DNA of 64,000 nucleotides from Halichondria panicea (taxonomy: Eukaryota; Porifera; Demospongiae; Suberitida; Halichondriidae): NCBI RefSeq assembly GCF_963675165.1, contig NC_087381.1, positions 1,612,001-1,676,000 on the forward strand, written 5' to 3'. Positions 59,188 through 64,000 of this stretch are shown one piece after another. A program made the translations under genes and the position numbers. A model generated the notes under the pieces. The model was not told where the DNA came from, ran no database searches, and saw only the letters and a list, made by a program, of their open reading frames with translations. Each line of letters opens with the position of its first letter. Positions within the stretch are counted from its first letter, which is position 1.

Positions 59188-59633
59188 TACTCACATTGAG
59201 TGATCAAGTGCAGACATATTTCATCAGCTATCCTCTCTGTTCTCAGTTTCAGTAACAACTCTAGTAGAGTTCTGTAAGTTGCTGCATAAGGATTGTGCGT
59301 CTTCCAGAAATGCAAACACTTCATCATGGCTGCTTGAGTTCCTTCTCTCAGGCACAACGCATTCACATCAGCTTGTTCAACGAGTTAGTCCCATATGGCA
59401 CTCGAATAGATCGTTACACCATCGTAGTTTTCAGCCAGGCAGGGAAAATCAGTGACCTCTATTTCACTTTTAAGTTACTCGTCAATTAGCTTGTATTGTC
59501 TTACTATAGTTCTTGGAGAGACACTCGATTAGCGGGAGGTCCTACAGAAAAAGCATGAGCACCAAGAATTCACATGAAAAGTATAGTCAGCAGTGAATTT
59601 ACCTAGGACTTACATAAACCGCCACGTAATATA

Positions 59634-59786
59634 TTAATAAGGAGTTCCTACTCTCTGGGCCGAGTATTGGAACTTTTCTGAGGACCGAGGGACGTGACCC
59701 CGAGTCATCCGGCTACGATTTTTGACAAGTTTAGCAGATTTAGCAGCCCTTTCAGTTTGAGTATGCACTTGACTGTCACCACCAGC
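59634..59786 (-). CDS. Possible terminal exon of an unknown minus-strand gene
   Basis: After an acceptor-like CTCTCCACAG the minus strand is open for 50 codons (AGGDSQVHTQTERAAKSAKL, basic and serine-rich) to TAA at 59634-59636. It resembles the end of a cytoplasmic tail. Its last 60 bases are part of the segmental duplication, and the corresponding sequence near 53070-53125 has an earlier stop. No domain is recognised and the phase does not match the candidate exon at 62475-62525. Confidence 0.22.
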   Translation of the reverse strand, partial: AGGDSQVHTQTERAAKSAKLVKNRSRMTRGHVPRSSEKFQYSAQRVGTPY

Positions 59787-60040
59787 CTGTGGAGAGGAGT
59801 GAGTGATACAGTTTCAGTGCTTGTAGTATCTTGACTGCATCATGCGTGACAGTGTACAAGAAAAGTAACTAAACATAATAAACAAACTGCAGTGCATGGG
59901 GGGAAATATCTTTCATTGTATATAATGTTACAAAAATATTGCAATGAAAGTAGTAGTCTATCTATCAATAGATAAATAAATGTACCTAGGACTCATGCGC
60001 TTAAAACATACAAAACCATAACAAAATAGTTTTGCAATGT

Positions 60041-61366
60041 AGAGTAAGTCGCCGAACTCCGTCAGACATCAAAGTGCGTCAGGTAAAAGGGCGTGTAACG
60101 CACAAACAAAACAAGACTGGTTCAAACTAATTACACACACTAACAGATGGCCATGGGCATATTGTCCAGCGAAAACTTGGATAGGCCAAGTCGCTTCCAG
60201 TCCGAGCAGTGATAACTTGAAAAAACTACCGAATTTTTCGATTTTTGTCAGAACGTACCGATCCCCGTTTTTGCCAAACTACACAGCTAGAGCTAACTAA
60301 CACAAGCTGAGTACAATCTAGATAGAGTGCAGTACAGAGTGGAGCAATTCCCAGAATCAGGCAACCCTGCAAAGCGGAGCTACACTTATTTCTCTGTGAG
60401 GGTTGTAAAGTGCTTAGTCAGCAATATTTTAGCTATAAGCGCTAATATTAGCGCCTATGGGTTATAAGCGCTTATAATTATTAGCTTCTGTTCGGTGGTT
60501 GAACCAGAGATACAAAAGAAAGGGGATTGGAAACGAAATTTTTACGAAATTTTTGCGTGAAGCATTCCGTGTTATAGGGCGTGGCTAAAACTACAAAGAA
60601 TTATATTTATAGTCAGCATGCTCATTACCTGTCTTGACTGCTCTACAATGTGCTGTACATAGAAACAGTGAAATTGATCATTTTTAATGTTGATTTTTCT
60701 AAAAAGTAAAGAGAATTTAGCTCTAAAAAGTCGACTAAGCCATGCAGCCACTATTACTAGACAAATAAATGCTATGCAAGAAGAAATAGCCTTTACTATG
60801 AAGTCGTAGGAGGGACAGGCCCGTGGTGTGTCTAAAAGTATACTAAAGCAGTTTGAAGGACTATACTGCAAACGTTTATGAACAGTACAGCTTATTTATA
60901 GCATGAAGCCATTCTATGTAGCACTTAGATACATAATAACCAAGTCAAGCAATGTCCTTTGCTGTTTTGACTTCACAGGAGGGACAGAGAAAAGTTGACA
61001 TAGAGTAATTCAAGCTAAACTCAAAAAAATTGGAAATAGAGTAAAGACAACGGACTTAGAGCTTGTCAGTGGTATAAGCTTACTTCTCTCAAGTATCTCC
61101 CAGGCCCTGAGTGATCTCTAGTGGATAGGAGAGCTAGAAACCAGGGATACAAAACCGTAGCGCAGTCCTCCATGTAATTATTTGCGAGCGCAATAATTAC
61201 ACGGAGTGCTTCACCGGATGTCAGTCCTTTTACATAGGGCGTGGGCGGTCGTTTCCAATCCCCTTTCTTTTGTATCTCTGGTTGAACCAGTCTTGTTTTG
61301 TTTGTGCGTTACACGCCCTTTTACCTGACGCACTTTGATGTCTGACGGAGTTCGCCGACTTACTCT
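60041..61366. mobile_element. 1.3-kb foldback element with two nested inverted repeats
   Basis: Outer arms of 85 bp: AGAGTAAGTCGCCGAACTCC...CAAGACTGGTTCAA and the complement TTGAACCAGTCTTG...GACTTACTCT. Inner arms: GTTGAACCAGAGATACAAAA at about 60500 and its complement at about 61250-61290, with GGGATTGGAAACG. A 99-codon minus-strand ORF inside (60572-60871) has no recognisable transposase features. Confidence 0.78.
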
Positions 61367-61549
61367 ATGTTCAAAACATGGCAAGGTCTAAGTATAAGAT
61401 AGTGACTAACTTGATTTATAATTACAATGTTTGTAAAATAATGAGTTTATAATTGTTTGTGTTCATTCCATAGTAATTTATGAGCTAAAAATATTGATCT
61501 TGAGCATAACATTGCAGTTTTACCAGCAGCTACTCCTAGCAACATTTCT

Positions 61550-62125
61550 AACATTAATTTTAGACTGGAACTTTTGGCATCGATCGTTCGATTTCGGCAA
61601 CAATCATGGTGATCATTACCCACTCCTTGAGCTCTCCGTGCTTAACTTCTTCTCTTTGCTTACTGATGTTCATCATGATCGTGTGATAATTATGCCTCGG
61701 TGCGCATGCGCAAGCAAGGTATACGGTAGTGTGTTTGTGTGTCTGTGTGTGAAGACCGCTACAGCTGCTCAAGGATGAATCAAGTGCAAGTAAGAGTTTC
61801 TATAGGCTTCTAGTCATGTTTACTTGGATTTTTGATTCATGGATTTGCAAAATAATGCTTCGTTCTCGAGTTATGCCTAGTTTTGCTTACTTGGAATGCC
61901 ATTGCAGCCTTTTCAGAAGAGTTCGTAGCAAAACTTGTTCACCGAGTGTTACTACTCTACTTAGTAGTTAGCTCTGCACTAGAACACTAGCTATTGGTAG
62001 CTGCAAGAGTGAGCAGAGAGCTGCAAGGCTCTGCTGACTTGTAGCCATTAATTTTAGACTTGGAATTTTTGGCATCGATCGTTTTTAACAACAATCATGG
62101 TTGATCATTACCCACTATTCGGTTG
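61550..62125. repeat. Direct repeat, two copies 0.5 kb apart
   Basis: ATTAATTTTAGACT(T)GGAA...TTTTGGCATCGATCG...ACAATCATGGT(T)GATCATTACCCACT occurs at 61553-61625 and 62047-62122. Between them lies AT-rich sequence without supported ORFs. Confidence 0.7.
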
Positions 62126-62474
62126 ATTGCATGCAGCAAATTTATATCAACCGAGGGCATCAGCACCTGCGGTGTTTTCATTAAAAGAACTTTTTAGAAA
62201 AGTATTGTATTACTAAGTAAAAGTTTTACAAAAATATCTGCTATATCCGGGCTAGCTTAGTCAGTGAGCGGTTGTCGGCTTTGGTTTAGCTCTATGGCCT
62301 TGAGTCGGGCCTCCCTGACTGCATGGGAAATAATAAATTATTCGCATATATATATATATACCCCCATGACTAACCCTGCGTAACGTTCTCTGAGGCACTT
62401 GAACTAGTTGTAGTAGGTGTAGCTCCTACGAGAAGTGAGAAGTACATAGCAAAATGAAGAAAACACTATCATAC

Positions 62475-62525
62475 CTGATTCAGCAGTCAAGGGCAGAGGT
62501 GTCTCGTAAGCAGGATCTCCCTCAC
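62475..62525 (-). CDS. Possible internal exon of a minus-strand receptor-like gene
   Basis: Fifty-one bases between an acceptor (AATGTAG) and a good donor (GTATGA) read GEGDPAYETPLPLTAES in one frame with phase-1 boundaries. PAYETP resembles the tyrosine motifs of sponge receptor tails. If real, the rest of the gene would lie toward and beyond the right window edge. Weak evidence: short length and no domain. Confidence 0.3.
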
Positions 62526-64000
62526 CTACATTGTATATGGCATGAAAATTAAGACTATAGACTCTACAGTGCTAGCAGCCTAGAGAGTAAAATACCACAA
62601 TAGGTAGTTGTACTTAAATGTATCTCAAGATTGGAAAATTTCTAAGAAATTGTGCTGATACCATTTTAGTGAATAAATAAGCTACAACATTATTTGAAAA
62701 TATTTCCTCAAAAGTTGTTGTAGTGGAAAATCATTTTAGGTGAAAATGGGGGTGATCGTAAAGAAAATAATGTGTGTAACATCAAATATCTCCGGAACTA
62801 AAGTATTTTTGGACAACTTTGTTGTATCAAAAAATAGAAAATTTATTAACAATTAATGTGCAAAAACAATTAGACCTTAGCCAACAAATTTGCTTGAGTT
62901 CCGTCGCTAAGCGAAAAGGCACCCAAAAAACACGATAATTGAGTAGTAATCAGTGTGTAATCAGTGTGTGTACATAACAAAACCATGCATAATTATGTTA
63001 GATAAACTATTCAGGAATGTTGTGCCAGAGTTCCCTTACCTTAGCCAACAACGATTGGTCTTTTCCATCGCTAAGTGATTGTCCACTATAAAACATTTTT
63101 ACTTTTATATAAACCACCACATACCCACCACCTTTGGTTTCCATGAAAACAATTTAAGGTATATTCTTTTATCTACACATGCAATGGTATCAGCAAAATT
63201 TCTTAGAAATGTTCCCATCACAAGATATTCACACTTATGTACCAATACAATACCAGCAAAATTTGGGTTTTTCTACTCTCTACATCTACACTAAGATTAC
63301 CGGAAGTGTGTATTATTGACTTCATATCACAATTTATATGGGCCCTTATGGGCGTTAATGATATTCATAGACAGCGGTATTAGCACAAAATGGTACAGTC
63401 TATTTTTTAAAGAATAACTCTGCAACAATATAATTATAACAAGAAGTAATGAATGATAGAGAGTTGATGCGAAAATAAATAAGCTGATATAAAAATCAAG
63501 CTCTATTATAGAATGATGATTGAGAGAAACAAAATAAACAACTTCTTTGTTTACAGCAACTTTGATTTCTGGGCAAAATAGTTCTGAGGGTGCTGGACAA
63601 GTATAGACAGGCTAGACTATAAGACAACACTGGTAACTACTAGTGCAGCTCTTAAAAACACCTTTGACTCAGGCTTACATCAGATACAACAAAATAAACA
63701 TTGACAAAAATAAGTAACTTCAATTCTTGCCTGTCTGCCACTTGAGTATCCAAAGTTTCTTGAAAGTACATAGATAGCTAATAGCATACACTTGAAGTTA
63801 GTATTTCCAAAAAACTAAGCAGCTATAGCACTTGCTAATTTTTTTTTATAGATGGTCTTGTGCACTTACATCAGTACTTTTATTGGATATTGTCTGTTTG
63901 GTCCAACTTTGATTTCTGGGCAAATTAGTTCTGTTCTGTTCTGGATCCTGATGTTGCTTTAGTCAGCTCATGATCACTATAGCTACTATTACAATGACTC
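62526..64000. other. Right end of window, no gene recognised
   Basis: AT-rich sequence with small direct repeats: CTTAGCCAACAA near 62877 and 63042, and CTTTGATTTCTGGGCAAA near 63561 and 63907. No ORF above background on either strand. Confidence 0.5.

Larger units (their letters stand above)
56632..59690. repeat. Segmental duplication, copy B (SRCR exons lost)
   Basis: Carries the blocks TGTCAGTAGAAYRTATGGAA, CATTCACTGTGGCATGTTTT, CTCCAACAAGTCTYTTAATG and CTCACATTGAGTGATCAAGT in the order found at 42.7, 44.6, 50.1 and 52.6 kb. None of SRCR exons 4-15 is present: the flanks join directly near 57150 and 57425. Two later insertions (58792-58910, 58971-59187) are absent from copy A. No coding region found here. 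Confidence 0.82.

Noticed and set aside
60572-60871. 99-codon minus-strand ORF with hydrophobic segment as a transposase or membrane gene
   Set aside because: Lies within a foldback element and shows no recognisable domain or catalytic motif.
61494-61778. 94-codon plus-strand ORF
   Set aside because: Overlaps a duplicated non-coding repeat whose other copy (62047-62122) is not open.

Overview
This is eukaryotic, very probably sponge (Porifera, demosponge-like) nuclear DNA. The genes have many exons with GT-AG introns. The receptors mix SRCR, CCP, Ig-like, Calx-beta, EGF and jacalin-like modules in a way typical of sponges. The non-coding DNA is AT-rich and crowded with short foldback (MITE-like) elements and CA/GT microsatellites. 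The species cannot be fixed from the sequence alone. All gene models were spliced by hand by matching reading frame, phase and splice sites; none rests on transcript data.

Layout. 3-5060 (+): last eleven exons of a SIN3 co-repressor gene, with a tRNA-Ser(AGA) in one intron. 6094-7158 (-): secreted protein with a fibrinogen-like N-terminal half. 7544-10929 (-): secreted Calx-beta/EGF/ITIH-C-terminal protein. 11689-28546 (-): an 18-exon mitochondrial sarcosine/dimethylglycine dehydrogenase-type flavoenzyme. Two of its introns each host a tandem pair of opposite-strand genes: two 16-cysteine secreted proteins (12802-13272, 15607-16074) and two jacalin-like lectins with a furin-type propeptide site (22582-23350, 23781-24617). 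28790-50025 (+): a 15-exon receptor with six SRCR domains, starting 243 bp from the dehydrogenase start (head to head). 53469-56150 (+): a receptor with Ig-like, five CCP, Ig-like, transmembrane and tyrosine-rich tail segments; its fourth CCP exon carries a one-base frameshift. 56.6-59.7 kb is a decayed copy of 42.7-53.1 kb that has lost the SRCR exons. 59.8-64 kb is repeat-rich, with only weak hints of a minus-strand gene.

Taken together, the window joins two housekeeping genes (SIN3, dehydrogenase) to a cluster of secreted and membrane recognition proteins. The adjacent SRCR and CCP receptors recall the SRCR/SCR modules described from sponge cell recognition. An allorecognition or immune role is inference. 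The most unusual structural theme is that about a dozen 3' splice sites are formed directly by CA-repeat arrays.
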